From contig CAIKMN010000025.1 of assembly GCA_903828535.1 (NCBI GenBank), forward strand, positions 1-60,871: a stretch of 60,871 bases of DNA. Reading direction: 5' to 3'. Position 1 is the first letter of the stretch; every line of letters starts with the position of its first letter. Positions 28,187-38,926 of the stretch are shown piece by piece. The DNA is from an uncultured Curvibacter sp. Its GTDB lineage: Bacteria; Pseudomonadota; Gammaproteobacteria; Burkholderiales; Burkholderiaceae_C. The notes under the pieces are model-generated. The model was not told where the DNA came from, did no database searches, and saw only the letters and a program-made list of their open reading frames with translations. A program made the translations under genes and the position numbers.

Positions 28187-29137
28187 TCAAAGCCCTTGCT
28201 TTGACAGCCAGTCCATGTAACTGGAAACGCCCTGCTCCACGCTCAAGAACGGGGCATCGTATCCAGCAGCGCGCAGCGCCGTCATGTCGGCTTGGGTGTA
28301 GCTCTGGTAACGGCCTTTGAGGTGTTCAGGAAAAGCGATGTAATCAATCTGACCGCGTTGATGCTGCGAAATGACCGCATGGGCCACGTCGTTGAAGGTC
28401 TGAGCACGGCCGGTGCCGCAATTAAAAATTCCGCTCACTTCGGGGTGGTCGAACAGCCACAAATTGACCGCCACCACATCGTCCACATGGATGAAATCGC
28501 GCAACTGCTCACCAGGACCGTAGCCATCGCAACCCTCGAACAAGCGCACCCGATCCCCGGCCTTCAACTGTTGTTGCATGTGCCAAGCCACACTCGCCAT
28601 GCTGCCTTTGTGCTGCTCACGTGGGCCGTAAACGTTGAAATAACGCAAGCCCACGACGGGGCTTTGAATGCCGCTCATGAGCTTGCGTAAATGCACATCA
28701 AATTGGAACTTGGAGAATGCATAGGCATTCAGGGGATGCTCGTTTTCGCGGGCCTCTTTGAAGACCAAACCATTGCCGTAAACCGAGGCCGAAGAGGCGT
28801 AATAAAAAGGGATTTTGTGCGCCGTGGTCCAGTGCAACAAGGCTTTGGTGTATTCGTAGTTGACTTGCATCACATAGCGGCCATTCCACTCGGTGGTGGC
28901 CGAACAAGCGCCTTGGTGAAAAACAGCTTCAATGGGGCCAAAGTCTTGGCCTGCTTGCACGCGCGCCAAGAAGTCGTCTTTGTCCAAGTAGTCGTGAAGG
29001 TGAGCGTCAGAAAGGTTGAGGCATTTCTTTCCATCGGTCAAATCGTCGACCACCAAGAGGTCGGTGATGCCACGTGCATTCAAACCTTGAACCAAGTTGC
29101 TGCCAATAAAGCCGGCACCTCCTGTGACGATGATCAT
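28187..29137 (-). CDS. hldD: ADP-L-glycero-D-manno-heptose 6-epimerase
   Basis: Last step of ADP-heptose synthesis. The 316-residue SDR protein has the NAD(P) motif [16 protein letters not shown], the family segment [29 protein letters not shown], the active-site YAFSKFQFD (YxxxK) and [15 protein letters not shown]. It follows the fused hldC-gmhB gene by 25 bases. Confidence 0.97.
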   Translation of the reverse strand: MIIVTGGAGFIGSNLVQGLNARGITDLLVVDDLTDGKKCLNLSDAHLHDYLDKDDFLARVQAGQDFGPIEAVFHQGACSATTEWNGRYVMQVNYEYTKALLHWTTAHKIPFYYASSASVYGNGLVFKEARENEHPLNAYAFSKFQFDVHLRKLMSGIQSPVVGLRYFNVYGPREQHKGSMASVAWHMQQQLKAGDRVRLFEGCDGYGPGEQLRDFIHVDDVVAVNLWLFDHPEVSGIFNCGTGRAQTFNDVAHAVISQHQRGQIDYIAFPEHLKGRYQSYTQADMTALRAAGYDAPFLSVEQGVSSYMDWLSKQGL

Positions 29138-29162
29138 GGAAATCCTTTTTAAGTTGCAGCCG

Positions 29163-30290
29163 TTAGGCTGGCGGGTTGGACGGTTCAGAGGCCAGAGGGT
29201 CAGTGGGACGGGCTGCTGTCAATTCTGTGGCACAAGCCAACAAATTGGCAAAATGCCCCGTCGGTACCACCTCACCACCCCATTCGGTTCGAGACTCTGG
29301 GTTATCAGAGTCGACCCGGTAGGCTTTGCCCACGCCCGCTGCGCGGGCCGCCTCGATGTCGCTGGGTTTGTCGCCCACCAAAATAGAATTTGCCACATCC
29401 AGGCCCAACGCAGCAACGGCTTGCAGGATCAAACCCGGTGCGGGTTTTCGGCAGTCACATGCCAATGCCAATTCAGGGACAGAACCCTTGGGGTGGTGCG
29501 GGCAGTGGTAAACGCCTTCGACTTTCACGCCTTGCTGCTCTAATTCACTGAGCAGTCGCTGAGTCAGCGTTTGGTACTCGGCTTCGGTGTAAAGGCCCCG
29601 CGCCAAGCCCGATTGGTTGGTCACAATCACCAAGGCGTAACCTGCTTCTTGCAAGCGCCGCATCCCTTCAACGGCCCCTGGCATAAAAACAAAATCTTCC
29701 CAGCGGTGGACATAGGCTTTGTCTTGGTTGATGACGCCGTCGCGGTCTAAGAAGGCGGCTTTTCGCAGGGGGGGCGATACGGCCTTAAAAACAGGCTGAC
29801 GTATGCGTTTGACCAAGGCCGTGGTCGAAAACCCGTCGACAAACGGCAAGGCGATGGACTGCCCCCCCCAACGGCGGACCACCCGGGTTTCTTCCAGGGT
29901 TTCCATGTCGTAGTCACCCCCCTTGACGTAAATGTCGGGGCGAATGGCTTGAATCAATTCGACCGGCGTGTGGGTGTCGAAAAACGTCACCAAGGCCACG
30001 GATTCCAAGCCGGCCAGGACATAGGCCCGGTCCAGCTCAGTGTTCAGTGGACGGTCTGGCCCCTTGCCCAAACCGCGAGCGGAAGGGTCGGTATTGACCG
30101 CCACAATCAGGGATCCCCCTTCGCTGGCCACCAATTCTGCGGCTCGGTGCAGGTAACTCACATGACCCCGGTGCAGCACGTCAAAAACCCCGTTGGTCAT
30201 GACCCAAGGACGAGGCAAAGTCGCCAAACGTTCGGCCAAGTCTTGGGGTAAAGCGATTTTGGCGTCTAAAGTCATGCGGTTCAAGGTCAT
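29163..30290 (-). CDS. Fused D-beta-D-heptose 1-phosphate adenylyltransferase and heptose 1,7-bisphosphate phosphatase
   Basis: A single open frame of 375 residues holds two enzymes of the ADP-heptose pathway. Residues 20-165 are the HldC (RfaE2) nucleotidyltransferase, with [12 protein letters not shown] (HxGH at about 40-43), KGPDRPLN and [10 protein letters not shown]. Residues 177-355 are GmhB, a HAD phosphatase with [14 protein letters not shown] (DxD near 182-184), [14 protein letters not shown], the zinc-binding CPHHPKG...CDCRKPAP and [16 protein letters not shown]. The linker is near base 29780. The order hldA-(hldC::gmhB)-hldD follows the pathway. Start at 30290, 4 bases after the hldA stop; 30278 is an alternative. 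Domains in this order are not the usual arrangement in Burkholderiales as I know it. Confidence 0.92.
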   Translation of the reverse strand: MTLNRMTLDAKIALPQDLAERLATLPRPWVMTNGVFDVLHRGHVSYLHRAAELVASEGGSLIVAVNTDPSARGLGKGPDRPLNTELDRAYVLAGLESVALVTFFDTHTPVELIQAIRPDIYVKGGDYDMETLEETRVVRRWGGQSIALPFVDGFSTTALVKRIRQPVFKAVSPPLRKAAFLDRDGVINQDKAYVHRWEDFVFMPGAVEGMRRLQEAGYALVIVTNQSGLARGLYTEAEYQTLTQRLLSELEQQGVKVEGVYHCPHHPKGSVPELALACDCRKPAPGLILQAVAALGLDVANSILVGDKPSDIEAARAAGVGKAYRVDSDNPESRTEWGGEVVPTGHFANLLACATELTAARPTDPLASEPSNPPA

Positions 30291-30294
30291 GCGC

Positions 30295-31302
30295 TCAATT
30301 CGCCGACGCATCCGCTGGCACATCAGAGGGGGAAGCGGGCTGAAACAGCTCTTGGTAGGTCAACGAGGCGGTGCCGAACTTGGCCACCACCAAGCCGCCG
30401 GCGCGGTTGGCCCATTGCATGGCTTGGGCCAAATCCAAACCACCCGCCACCATCAGCGCCATCGTGGCGATCACGGTGTCGCCCGCGCCTGTCACGTCCG
30501 ACACCTCGAGCGCGTGGGCGGGTACCGACTGCACGCCCTTGGCTTGAAACAAGGTCATGCCCTCTTCGGAACGGGTGACCAACAAAGCTTGAAGCTGCAA
30601 AGTTTGGCGCAACTGTTCTGCTTTTTGCTGCAAGCTGTGTTCGCTGTGCCAAGCGCCAACCACTTGCGCCAACTCGGCCCGATTCGGGGTGATGACGGTG
30701 GCGCCCGAATAACGGCGATAGTCGCTCCCTTTGGGGTCGACCAGGACTGGCTTGCCCAAAGACTGGGCGTGTTCAATCATCTGCGGAATATGAGCCAAGC
30801 CCCCTTTACCGTAATCGGAAAACAAGACCGCATCGTGCAGAGGCAGAATTTCTCGATAACGCTCCAGCAACGTCGCCAAAACTTCGTGATCGGGTTCTTT
30901 TTCAAAGTCAATGCGCAGCATTTGCTGGGAGCGGCCAATCACACGCAACTTGACAATCGTGGCCATGCCGGGGTCTTCACCGAGTTCCGCTTGAATACCT
31001 TGTTGGGTCAGCAGGGCTTTCAAGTCTTGCGCGGCGGCATCTTGACCCACCATGCTCAGCAAGGTGACCTGAGCGCCCAAGGTTTTGACATTCAAGGCCA
31101 CATTCGCAGCGCCGCCGAGTCGGCATTCTTCGCGCTTCACATGCACCACGGGCACCGGGCTTTCGGGCGAGATGCGGTTCACATCGCCATGCCAATAGCG
31201 GTCCAACATCACGTCGCCGACCACCAAAATGCGCTGCGCTGCGATGTGCTCCAGCGAGGGGACGCTCGCTGGCCAAGCGGCGGGCGTTTTAGAGGCGTTC
31301 AT
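30295..31302 (-). CDS. hldA: D-glycero-beta-D-manno-heptose-7-phosphate kinase
   Basis: A PfkB-family kinase of 335 residues, equal to the RfaE1 domain of HldE. Motifs: [60 protein letters not shown] and the PfkB signature [17 protein letters not shown] with catalytic Asp. It phosphorylates heptose 7-phosphate to the 1,7-bisphosphate that the neighbouring GmhB domain uses. Start overlaps the gmhA stop as ATGA. Confidence 0.96.
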   Translation of the reverse strand: MNASKTPAAWPASVPSLEHIAAQRILVVGDVMLDRYWHGDVNRISPESPVPVVHVKREECRLGGAANVALNVKTLGAQVTLLSMVGQDAAAQDLKALLTQQGIQAELGEDPGMATIVKLRVIGRSQQMLRIDFEKEPDHEVLATLLERYREILPLHDAVLFSDYGKGGLAHIPQMIEHAQSLGKPVLVDPKGSDYRRYSGATVITPNRAELAQVVGAWHSEHSLQQKAEQLRQTLQLQALLVTRSEEGMTLFQAKGVQSVPAHALEVSDVTGAGDTVIATMALMVAGGLDLAQAMQWANRAGGLVVAKFGTASLTYQELFQPASPSDVPADASAN

Positions 31303-31868
31303 ACCAGGCCCAGGCCTTGTTCAATCAAGCCGCACAAGGTGTGGCCAATCAAAATATGCGACTCTTGAATGCGGGCGGTGACTTGGCTCGGCACGATGAT
31401 GTGGTGCTCGCACAAAGCGCGCAACTGACCGCCATCCCGACCCAGTAGGCCCAGGGTGTGCATGCCGATTTTTCTGGCTTCTTCCACGGCGCGGATCACA
31501 TTTTTGGAATTGCCTGAGGTGGAAATACCAATCAGCAAATCGCCCGCACGGCCCAAGCCTTGTACCTGGCGCGCAAAGACTTCATCAAACGAATAGTCGT
31601 TGGCGATACAGGTCAAAGCCGATGTGTCGGTGGACAAAGCCATGGCCGCCAAAGGACGGCGGTCTTTGATGAAGCGACCCGTGAGTTCAGCCGCCAAATG
31701 TTGGCTGTCGGCGGCGGAACCCCCATTGCCGCAAAATAAAATTTTGCCGCCTTGTTGCAAAGTCTGGATGGCCACTGCGCCCGCTTTGAGGACCTCGTCG
31801 TTCAAGGGGTCCAAGGTGCGCAAGGTGGCGATTTGCTCAGACAGATTGTCTAAAAATAAACGGTTCAT
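31299..31868 (-). CDS. gmhA: Phosphoheptose isomerase (SIS domain)
   Basis: First step of the heptose pathway, sedoheptulose 7-phosphate to heptose 7-phosphate. The 189-residue product has the SIS-domain motifs [49 protein letters not shown] and [16 protein letters not shown]. The start at 31868 (MNRLFLDNL) overlaps the upstream DUF4149 gene as ATGA; the open frame runs on upstream but only as shadow of that gene. DiaA, a close homologue that acts in replication initiation, cannot be wholly excluded, but the position beside hldA argues for GmhA. Confidence 0.93.
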   Translation of the reverse strand: MNRLFLDNLSEQIATLRTLDPLNDEVLKAGAVAIQTLQQGGKILFCGNGGSAADSQHLAAELTGRFIKDRRPLAAMALSTDTSALTCIANDYSFDEVFARQVQGLGRAGDLLIGISTSGNSKNVIRAVEEARKIGMHTLGLLGRDGGQLRALCEHHIIVPSQVTARIQESHILIGHTLCGLIEQGLGLV

Positions 31869-32308
31869 GTTGGTTCCGTTGGTTCCGTTGGTTCTGTAGG
31901 CGTCGCGTTTTTTTGCCAGAGGAGCCGGGTCAAACACAGCCATTCCAGCAAAAACAAACCGCTTCCCACGCTGTGCCAAAGCTTCAAGTTTTCCCGTGCC
32001 ATTATCAGGGGGAAAACCAAGTATTCGGAGAGCTCGATGGCCAGCACCACGGTGAGCAAAAGGGCCCATTGCCGACGCCACAGCAAAGTGGAGAGGCCAC
32101 CGCTGAAAAATTGAAAGCCAGAGAAAAAAACGGCCGCCACCAGCCCCACGGCATTTTGAGTGCTGAAGAAATGAGCGGCCAATCCGCCCGCCAGGGCTGG
32201 GGTGGGCGCATGGGCAAAAAGTTGGGGCACGACCCAAGCCCCCAGGCTGGTCAAGCTGCCCCACCACAGCGCCAGAATCAAGCGGGAAAGCGTTTCCAAC
32301 GAAGCCAT
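31865..32308 (-). CDS. DUF4149-type inner-membrane protein
   Basis: A 147-residue protein with four predicted membrane helices (starting [19 protein letters not shown]). It matches the small DUF4149 (TMEM205-like) membrane family that commonly lies beside greA and carB in Burkholderiales. The last ten residues are a tandem TEP repeat ([10 protein letters not shown]) encoded by a 9-base repeat at 31870-31896. The stop overlaps the gmhA start. Function unknown. Confidence 0.8.
   Translation of the reverse strand: MASLETLSRLILALWWGSLTSLGAWVVPQLFAHAPTPALAGGLAAHFFSTQNAVGLVAAVFFSGFQFFSGGLSTLLWRRQWALLLTVVLAIELSEYLVFPLIMARENLKLWHSVGSGLFLLEWLCLTRLLWQKNATPTEPTEPTEPT
31870..31896. repeat. Three tandem 9-base repeats at the end of the DUF4149 gene
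   Basis: The unit TTGGTTCCG (plus strand) occurs three times in a row, the third with one change (C to T). It codes for repeats of Thr-Glu-Pro at the C-terminus. Since the unit is a multiple of three, copy-number change would alter protein length without a frameshift. Confidence 0.85.
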
Positions 32309-32329
32309 GCAGACCTTTAGAAGCGCTGG

Positions 32330-32806
32330 TTAAAGGTAATTGACCCGGGCAATTTCATAATGCTTGACACCACCGGGCGCGTGCACCGAGGCCACATCGC
32401 CCTCTTCTTTGCCGATCAGTGCGCGGGCAATCGGGCTGGAAATGTTGATCAGGCCCAATTTCAAATCGGCCTCGTCTTCGCCAACAATTTGGTAAGTCAC
32501 CAATTCGCCCGACTCTTCTTCCTCCAATTCGACCGTGGCGCCAAACACCACGCGACCGCCTGCGTCCACCGTAGAGGGGTCGATGACCTGGGCCGCCGAG
32601 AGCTTGCCTTCAATTTCTTGAATGCGGCCCTCGATGAAGCCTTGACGGTCTTTGGCGGCGTCGTATTCGGCGTTTTCGCTCAAGTCGCCTTGCGCACGCG
32701 CCTCGGCAATGGCGTTGATGACCCAAGGGCGATCCACCGTTTTGAGACGGTGCAATTCCTCTTTGAGCTTTTCAGCGCCGCGCTTGGTGATGGGGATCGT
32801 GGCCAT
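32330..32806 (-). CDS. greA: Transcription elongation factor GreA
   Basis: Rescues backtracked RNA polymerase by stimulating RNA cleavage. The 158-residue protein has the N-terminal coiled coil with acidic tip ([21 protein letters not shown]) and the C-terminal FKBP-like domain ([17 protein letters not shown]). It lies 11 bases after carB, a usual betaproteobacterial order. Confidence 0.97.
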   Translation of the reverse strand: MATIPITKRGAEKLKEELHRLKTVDRPWVINAIAEARAQGDLSENAEYDAAKDRQGFIEGRIQEIEGKLSAAQVIDPSTVDAGGRVVFGATVELEEEESGELVTYQIVGEDEADLKLGLINISSPIARALIGKEEGDVASVHAPGGVKHYEIARVNYL

Positions 32807-32817
32807 GGCATCTCTCC

Positions 32818-35800
32818 TTAAGTCAAATTGAGTTGAGCATGCATTTCTTGCACAGAAATCACGTCCAGCTGGTCCAAATACTTCATGCCCTCCACAGCGG
32901 CCTCGGCCCCAGCGATGGTGGTGAAGGTCGTTACCCGCGCCAGCAAGGAGCTGGTGCGAATGTAGCGCGAATCGGCAATGGCGTTGCGTCGCTCTTCAAC
33001 GGTGTTAATGACCATGGCGATCTCGTTGTTCTTGATCAGGTCAACGATGTTGGGACGGCCTTCGGTCACTTTGTTAACGCTGCTGCAAGTCAGGCCCGCA
33101 GCCTGCAAAGCGGCTGCAGTGCCCTTGGTGGCGACCACTTCAAAGCCCAAAGCCAAGAGAGCTCGGGCCACGCCAATCATGCGCGGCTTGTCGCCATTCT
33201 TGACCGAAACAAAGACCTTACCCGAGCGCGGCAACTTGGTACCCGCCCCCATTTGGCTCTTGACGAAAGCCTCTCCAAAGGTTTTACCCACACCCATGAC
33301 CTCGCCAGTGGACTTCATTTCAGGGCCCAAGATGGTGTCGACCCCCGGGAACTTGACGAAGGGGAACACCGCCTCTTTGACGCTGAAATAAGGCGGCGTC
33401 ACTTCCTTCGTGATGCCTTGCGATGCCAGCGTCTGACCAGCCATGCATCGAGCCGCCACCTTGGCCAACGGGATGCCCGTGGCCTTGGAAACAAAGGGCA
33501 CGGTGCGCGAGGCACGTGGATTGACTTCGAGTACATAGATCACGTCTTGGCCATCGACCTGTTGAATGGCAAATTGCACATTCATCAGTCCCACCACATT
33601 CAGCGAGGCGGCCATGGCGCGGGTTTGGCGCTTGATTTCTTCAACCGTTTGAGCGCTCAAGCTGTAAGGGGGCAACGAGCAAGCCGAGTCACCGCTGTGC
33701 ACACCTGCTTGTTCAATGTGTTCCATTACACCGCCAATGAAAGTCTTGCCTTCGGGGTCGCGCAGGCAATCTACATCGCACTCAATGGCGTCGTTCAAAA
33801 AGCGGTCGAGCAGCACGGGCGAATCGTTGCTGACCTTGACCGCTTCACGCATGTAGCGCTCGAGGTCGCGCTGTTCGTGCACGATTTCCATGGCGCGTCC
33901 ACCCAACACATAACTGGGGCGCACCACCAAGGGGTAGCCCAAAGCAGCCGCTTTCTCAAGCGCCTCGGCTTCGGTGCGGGCGGTGGCATTGGGCGGTTGG
34001 CGCAAGCCCAAGTCTTGCAACAATTTTTGGAAGCGCTCGCGGTCTTCAGCGGCGTCGATCATGTCGGGGCTGGTGCCAATGATGGGCACGCCCTCGGCCT
34101 CCAATCCCAGCGCCAACTTAAGGGGGGTTTGCCCCCCGTACTGGACAATCACGCCCAGCGGTTTTTCTTTGTCCACAATCTCCAACACGTCTTCGAGCGT
34201 GAGCGGCTCAAAGTACAAACGGTCGGAGGTGTCGTAGTCGGTGGAAACGGTTTCGGGGTTGCAGTTGACCATGATGGTCTCGTAACCGTCTTCACGCATG
34301 GCCAAGGCCGCGTGCACGCAGCAATAGTCAAACTCGATGCCTTGGCCAATGCGGTTCGGACCCCCACCAAGCACCATGATTTTTTTCTGATGGGTGGGCT
34401 CGGCCTCGCACTCGTCTTCGTAGGTCGAGTACATGTAGGCGGTGTTGGTGGCAAACTCGGCCGCGCAGGTGTCGACCCGCTTGTAGACCGGGCGCACCTT
34501 GAGCGAACGGCGTGCATCGCGAACCGCCTTTTCGCTGACTTTGAGCAACTTGGCCAAGCGGCGGTCTGAAAAGCCTTTCTTCTTCAACAAGCGCAGCGTG
34601 ACAGCGTCCAAGCTGGCCAAGGCCGCTTCGCCCTTTTCTGCGGTAAGTTGATCGAGCTCGAGTTCGATTTTGACGATTTCTTCGATCTGCACCAAAAACC
34701 ACCTGTCGATCTTGGTGAGGTCAAAGACCTCGTCCACGGACAGGCCCATGGCGAAGGCGTCGCCCACATACCAAATGCGCTCTGGGCCGGGCTCTCCCAG
34801 CTCTTTTTCGAGCACTTCACGGTCTTGGGTTTTTTCATTCATGCCGTCGACGCCGACTTCCAAACCCCGCAGGGCTTTTTGGAACGACTCTTGGAACGTG
34901 CGACCCATGGCCATCACTTCGCCAACCGACTTCATCTGAGTCGTCAAACGGCTGTCGGCTGTGGGGAATTTTTCAAAGGCAAAGCGGGGAATCTTGGTGA
35001 CCACGTAATCGATGCTGGGCTCGAAGCTGGCGGGGGTCGCACCGCCTGTGATGTCGTTGCGCAATTCATCCAAGGTATAGCCGACCGCCAATTTAGCAGC
35101 GACCTTGGCAATCGGAAAACCCGTGGCTTTCGAGGCCAAGGCCGATGAACGAGAAACCCGAGGGTTCATCTCAATGACGATCATGCGACCGTCCTTTGGA
35201 TTCACAGAGAACTGCACGTTCGAGCCGCCCGTGTCCACGCCAATTTCACGCAACACCGCCAAACTGGCGTTGCGCATGATTTGGTACTCCTTGTCGGTCA
35301 AGGTCTGGGCGGGGGCCACGGTGATCGAGTCACCGGTGTGCACACCCATGGGGTCCAAGTTTTCAATCGAGCAAACGATGATGCAGTTGTCCGCCTTGTC
35401 GCGCACGACTTCCATTTCGTACTCTTTCCAGCCGAGCAGCGATTCCTCAATCAGCAACTCGTTGGTGGGTGAGGCTTCTAGGCCGCGTTTGCAAATAATT
35501 TCAAACTCTTCTGAGTTATAGGCAATACCGCCGCCGGTGCCACCCAACGTGAAGCTGGGGCGAATGACCGTGGGAAAGCCCACTTCCCTCTGGACCGCCC
35601 AAGCCTCTTCCATGCTGTGGGCAATGCCCGAGCGGGCTGAGCCGAGACCAATTTTGGTCATGGCGTCTTTGAACTTGAGTCGGTCCTCGGCCTTGTCGAT
35701 GGCTTCGGGGGTGGCGCCAATCAGCTCGACTTTGTATTTATCGAGCACACCGTTGCGCCACAAATCAAGCGCACAGTTCAGCGCCGTTTGGCCGCCCATG

Positions 35801-36066
35801 GTGGGCAAAATCGCGTCGGGTCTTTCTTTGGCGATGATTTTTTCAACCGTCTTCCAAGTGATGGGCTCGATGTAAGTGACGTCGGCGGTGGCCGGGTCGG
35901 TCATGATCGTGGCGGGGTTGCTGTTGATCAAAATGACTTTGTAGCCTTCTTCACGAAGGGCTTTACAAGCTTGCACGCCGGAATAGTCGAACTCGCAGGC
36001 CTGACCGATGATGATCGGGCCGGCGCCAATGATCAGGATGCTTTTGAGGTCTGAACGCTTAGGCAT
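32818..36066 (-). CDS. carB: Carbamoyl-phosphate synthase large subunit
   Basis: A 1082-residue enzyme that makes carbamoyl phosphate for pyrimidine and arginine synthesis. It has two homologous ATP-grasp halves (first: [20 protein letters not shown]; second: [20 protein letters not shown]), the oligomerisation domain between them and a C-terminal MGS-like allosteric domain ([20 protein letters not shown]) where UMP and ornithine bind in the family. The start overlaps the carA stop by 8 bases, which fits 1:1 synthesis. Confidence 0.98.
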   Translation of the reverse strand: MPKRSDLKSILIIGAGPIIIGQACEFDYSGVQACKALREEGYKVILINSNPATIMTDPATADVTYIEPITWKTVEKIIAKERPDAILPTMGGQTALNCALDLWRNGVLDKYKVELIGATPEAIDKAEDRLKFKDAMTKIGLGSARSGIAHSMEEAWAVQREVGFPTVIRPSFTLGGTGGGIAYNSEEFEIICKRGLEASPTNELLIEESLLGWKEYEMEVVRDKADNCIIVCSIENLDPMGVHTGDSITVAPAQTLTDKEYQIMRNASLAVLREIGVDTGGSNVQFSVNPKDGRMIVIEMNPRVSRSSALASKATGFPIAKVAAKLAVGYTLDELRNDITGGATPASFEPSIDYVVTKIPRFAFEKFPTADSRLTTQMKSVGEVMAMGRTFQESFQKALRGLEVGVDGMNEKTQDREVLEKELGEPGPERIWYVGDAFAMGLSVDEVFDLTKIDRWFLVQIEEIVKIELELDQLTAEKGEAALASLDAVTLRLLKKKGFSDRRLAKLLKVSEKAVRDARRSLKVRPVYKRVDTCAAEFATNTAYMYSTYEDECEAEPTHQKKIMVLGGGPNRIGQGIEFDYCCVHAALAMREDGYETIMVNCNPETVSTDYDTSDRLYFEPLTLEDVLEIVDKEKPLGVIVQYGGQTPLKLALGLEAEGVPIIGTSPDMIDAAEDRERFQKLLQDLGLRQPPNATARTEAEALEKAAALGYPLVVRPSYVLGGRAMEIVHEQRDLERYMREAVKVSNDSPVLLDRFLNDAIECDVDCLRDPEGKTFIGGVMEHIEQAGVHSGDSACSLPPYSLSAQTVEEIKRQTRAMAASLNVVGLMNVQFAIQQVDGQDVIYVLEVNPRASRTVPFVSKATGIPLAKVAARCMAGQTLASQGITKEVTPPYFSVKEAVFPFVKFPGVDTILGPEMKSTGEVMGVGKTFGEAFVKSQMGAGTKLPRSGKVFVSVKNGDKPRMIGVARALLALGFEVVATKGTAAALQAAGLTCSSVNKVTEGRPNIVDLIKNNEIAMVINTVEERRNAIADSRYIRTSSLLARVTTFTTIAGAEAAVEGMKYLDQLDVISVQEMHAQLNLT

Positions 36067-37231
36067 TTTTATGTTGCTCCATCAGTGCCGTGAAGCGGTC
36101 GAAAAGGTAAGAAATGTCGTGCGGGCCGGGCGAAGCTTCAGGGTGGCCCTGGAAGCAAAACGCCGGTTTATCGGTGCGAGCCAAGCCTTGCAGCGTGTTG
36201 TCAAACAAGCTGATGTGGGTGGGGCGCAGGTTCGCGGGCAGGGATTTTTCGTCCACCGCAAAGCCGTGGTTTTGGCTGGTGATGCTGACGCGGCCTGTGT
36301 CCAAGTCTTTGACAGGGTGGTTGGCGCCATGGTGACCAAACTTCATTTTGAAGGTCTTGGCCCCCGAGGCCAAGGCCATGATCTGGTGACCCAAACAAAT
36401 ACCGAAAGTGGGAATACCGGTTTCGATCAGCTCGGCTGCGGCAGCAATCGCGTAGTCGCAAGGCTGGGGGTCGCCGGGGCCGTTTGACAAAAAGAGGCCG
36501 TCAGGTTGTCGCTTGAGGACGTCAGCCGCTGGGGTTTGAGCGGGCACCACGGTGACCTTGCAGCCGCGCTCGGCCAACATGCGAAGAATGTTTTTCTTGA
36601 CGCCAAAGTCGTAGGCCACCACATGGAATTGGGGCGAAGACTGCGTGCCGTAGCCAGTGCCGAGATGCCACTCGGTTTGGGTCCAGTCGTAGGCTTTTTG
36701 AACGCTCACCACTTTGGCCAAGTCCAGTCCGGCCATATTGGGCGCCGCTTGGGCTGCAGCCACAGCTTGGGCAACCAAGGCAGGCGTGACTTCTTGACCG
36801 GCAGCCAAACCAATGAGGGCACCATTTTGAGCGCCTTTGCTGCGCAGCAAGCGGGTCAATTGACGGGTGTCGATGTTGGCGATGGCCACGGTGCCTTCGC
36901 GCTTCAGATAATCCGACAAAGTCAGCGTCATTCGGAAGTTAGAGGCCAGCAGGGGCAAGTCTTTGATGATCAGGCCAGCGGCGTGGATCTTCTCGGACTC
37001 GATGTCTTCCTCGTTGACGCCGTAGTTACCAATGTGCGGGTACGTGAGGGTCACGATCTGCTGGCAGTAACTGGGGTCGGTGAGGATTTCTTGGTAGCCG
37101 GTGATGGCGGTGTTGAACACCACTTCACCGACAGTGGAGCCGGGGGCTCCGATCGAGTTGCCATAGAAGACCGTGCCGTCTGCGAGCGCCAAGATGGCGG
37201 GCGGGAAACTTCCCTGTTGAGACAAAAGCAC
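36059..37231 (-). CDS. carA: Carbamoyl-phosphate synthase small subunit
   Basis: The glutamine amidotransferase subunit, 390 residues. The N-terminal domain begins [19 protein letters not shown]; the class I amidotransferase domain holds the nucleophile Cys in [13 protein letters not shown] and the catalytic His in [15 protein letters not shown] at 37231 is chosen because GGAG lies 6 bases upstream and the length then fits the family; the frame is open to a TTG at 37264. A perfect -10 hexamer TATAAT lies 125 bases upstream, leaving a long leader that could carry pyrimidine control. Confidence 0.95.
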   Translation of the reverse strand: MLLSQQGSFPPAILALADGTVFYGNSIGAPGSTVGEVVFNTAITGYQEILTDPSYCQQIVTLTYPHIGNYGVNEEDIESEKIHAAGLIIKDLPLLASNFRMTLTLSDYLKREGTVAIANIDTRQLTRLLRSKGAQNGALIGLAAGQEVTPALVAQAVAAAQAAPNMAGLDLAKVVSVQKAYDWTQTEWHLGTGYGTQSSPQFHVVAYDFGVKKNILRMLAERGCKVTVVPAQTPAADVLKRQPDGLFLSNGPGDPQPCDYAIAAAAELIETGIPTFGICLGHQIMALASGAKTFKMKFGHHGANHPVKDLDTGRVSITSQNHGFAVDEKSLPANLRPTHISLFDNTLQGLARTDKPAFCFQGHPEASPGPHDISYLFDRFTALMEQHKNA

Positions 37232-37355
37232 TGGGTTCTCCGGGTTGGTTACGGGTACGCCCAAGCGGATTCCGACGAGTTACCTCTGTGGATGTGCTTT
37301 TGGAGGGAATGGCAGGAATTTGCTAGGGCGTTTAGGGGTTGCTAGAAAGCCGTCC

Positions 37356-37361
37356 ATTATA
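37356..37361 (-). promoter_or_regulatory. Probable -10 element of the carA promoter
   Basis: Minus-strand TATAAT lies in the 193-base gap between the RNA methyltransferase gene and carA. No good -35 hexamer is visible at 16-18 bases (nearest is weak), so an activator may help. Transcription would start near 37349, giving a leader of about 118 bases before carA that contains two copies of TTGCTAG on the plus strand (37318-37344). Confidence 0.4.
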
Positions 37362-37424
37362 GCCGAGCGGTGTGTCGAATTCGGGAAAACCAGAAGCTTT
37401 TCAAGGTCTCTTTCAGGCTTTTGT

Positions 37425-38240
37425 CTATCGCCCTGCGACGCTGGCATAAAGACAAATAGCCGCCGCCGCGGCCACGTTCAAAGACTCTTCGCCGCCCGGC
37501 TGGGCAATCCGAACGGGGTAGCTGGCGCTGGCCATCAAGGCCTCGCCGACCCCCTGGCCTTCGTGCCCAAAGGCCCAGGCACAAGGCCAGGGCCAACGCC
37601 TTTCATGAACCACGTCGCCGGCGTGTGAACTGGTGACCAAGAGGGGCAAGTTCAAAACACGGAGATCGTCAGGCGTCAGCCCCTCCACCATGTGAAGTCC
37701 AAAATGAGCCCCCATGCCGGCGCGCACCACCTTGGGCGACCACAAGGCCGCCGTGCCTTTGAGGGCCAAAACCTGGGTAAAACCAAAGGCCGAGGCACTG
37801 CGCAAAATGGAGCCGACATTCCCAGCGTCTTGAACGCGGTCGAGCACCACCGCAGATTGACCGGGCATTACCCCTTCAGACAAAACAGGCAAAGGCACCA
37901 CAAAGGCCATGGGGCTGGGCGACTCCAAGCCGCTCAAACTGGCCATCAAAACCTCGGGCAACACCAAAATGGCCGGCGGTGTTGCAGTTGGCGAGGCGTG
38001 GGAAAGGGGCAAGTCAGCCAACACTTGGCCCCAATGCCCCCCCGCTTCAGACCAAGCCGCTTCGGTGAAAACCGCCAAACTAGGGACACGCCCTCGGGCC
38101 AGTGCGGCGCGACAGAGGTGGTCGCCCTCCAGCCAAACCCGAGCCTGCTGCCGATAAGCCGTGTTGTCTTGTGCCAAACGCTTGAGCCACTTGATCTGGG
38201 CGTTGTCGCGCGAGGTGATGAACTGGGGCGTTGGATTCAT
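37425..38240 (-). CDS. TrmH/SpoU-family RNA 2'-O-methyltransferase
   Basis: A 271-residue protein with an N-terminal substrate-binding domain ([18 protein letters not shown]) and a SPOUT knot domain with the three family motifs: [18 protein letters not shown] (motif 1), the middle segment [15 protein letters not shown] and [19 protein letters not shown] (motif 3). Such enzymes methylate rRNA or tRNA ribose. The target is not clear; RlmB or TrmH-like paralogues are possible. The ATG at 38240 overlaps the rnhB stop as ATGA; the longer frame is rnhB shadow. Confidence 0.88.
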   Translation of the reverse strand: MNPTPQFITSRDNAQIKWLKRLAQDNTAYRQQARVWLEGDHLCRAALARGRVPSLAVFTEAAWSEAGGHWGQVLADLPLSHASPTATPPAILVLPEVLMASLSGLESPSPMAFVVPLPVLSEGVMPGQSAVVLDRVQDAGNVGSILRSASAFGFTQVLALKGTAALWSPKVVRAGMGAHFGLHMVEGLTPDDLRVLNLPLLVTSSHAGDVVHERRWPWPCAWAFGHEGQGVGEALMASASYPVRIAQPGGEESLNVAAAAAICLYASVAGR

Positions 38241-38926
38241 AAGGGCGTTTTCCTGGAAGCCGCCGGAAGAATGGCATTCATTCCGTTTTGAGCCGCTCGC
38301 ACGGGCGCAAAACTGCGGCGATGCTCGGGGCATGGACCGTGCGCCTGCAAGGCCAGCAAATGTTGGGGGGTGCCATAGCCTTTGTGCGCGTCAAACCCAT
38401 ACTCGGGGTAGTGCTCATGAAGCGATTGGCACCAGCGGTCACGGTGCACCTTGGCCAAAATGGAAGCCGCGGATATGGCCGGCACCAAGGCATCGCCTTG
38501 AACGATCGCCTCGGATAAAACATCCAAGGTCGGCAACCGATTGCCATCGACCAACACCTTGTTGGGCTTCAAGCGAAGTCCTTGCACGGCCCGGCGCATG
38601 GCCAAGAGCGTGGCTTGCAAAATATTAAGTTCGTCAATTTCCTGCACACTGGCCTCGGCCACAGCGCAGCACAGGGCTTTGGCACGGATTTCATCAAATA
38701 ACCGCTCGCGTCGACGCGGGCTGAGTTTTTTGGAGTCGGCCAAACCCGCAATCGGGTGCTGAGGATCCAAAATAACGGCGGCGGCCACCACCGGTCCGAC
38801 CCAGGGGCCACGACCGGCCTCGTCCACCCCGGCGATCAAGCCCGGCACATCCCAACTCAAAGCCAGCTGGGTCGGCCATTGCACTTTTTTAAGAGCCTTA
38901 GCGCGCACGGATTTGGTCGATGACAT
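38237..38926 (-). CDS. rnhB: Ribonuclease HII
   Basis: Removes RNA from RNA-DNA hybrids and single ribonucleotides in DNA. The product has the active-site motif [21 protein letters not shown] (Asp-Glu), [26 protein letters not shown] and [14 protein letters not shown]. About 28 N-terminal residues precede the catalytic strand. The ATG at 38926 overlaps lpxB by 29 bases; a GTG at 38908 is another possibility. lpxB-rnhB is the common order. Confidence 0.95.
   Translation of the reverse strand: MSSTKSVRAKALKKVQWPTQLALSWDVPGLIAGVDEAGRGPWVGPVVAAAVILDPQHPIAGLADSKKLSPRRRERLFDEIRAKALCCAVAEASVQEIDELNILQATLLAMRRAVQGLRLKPNKVLVDGNRLPTLDVLSEAIVQGDALVPAISAASILAKVHRDRWCQSLHEHYPEYGFDAHKGYGTPQHLLALQAHGPCPEHRRSFAPVRAAQNGMNAILPAASRKTPL

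Noticed and set aside
31869-32267. 133-codon N-terminal extension of the gmhA frame
   Set aside because: It overlaps the well-formed DUF4149 gene in another frame, is Cys/Trp/Pro-rich and unlike any SIS protein; the family start is at 31868.
32833-34569. 578-codon open frame opposite carB
   Set aside because: It is antisense to the CarB domains, His/Gln/Gly-rich in the manner of mirrored codons, and has no recognisable motif.
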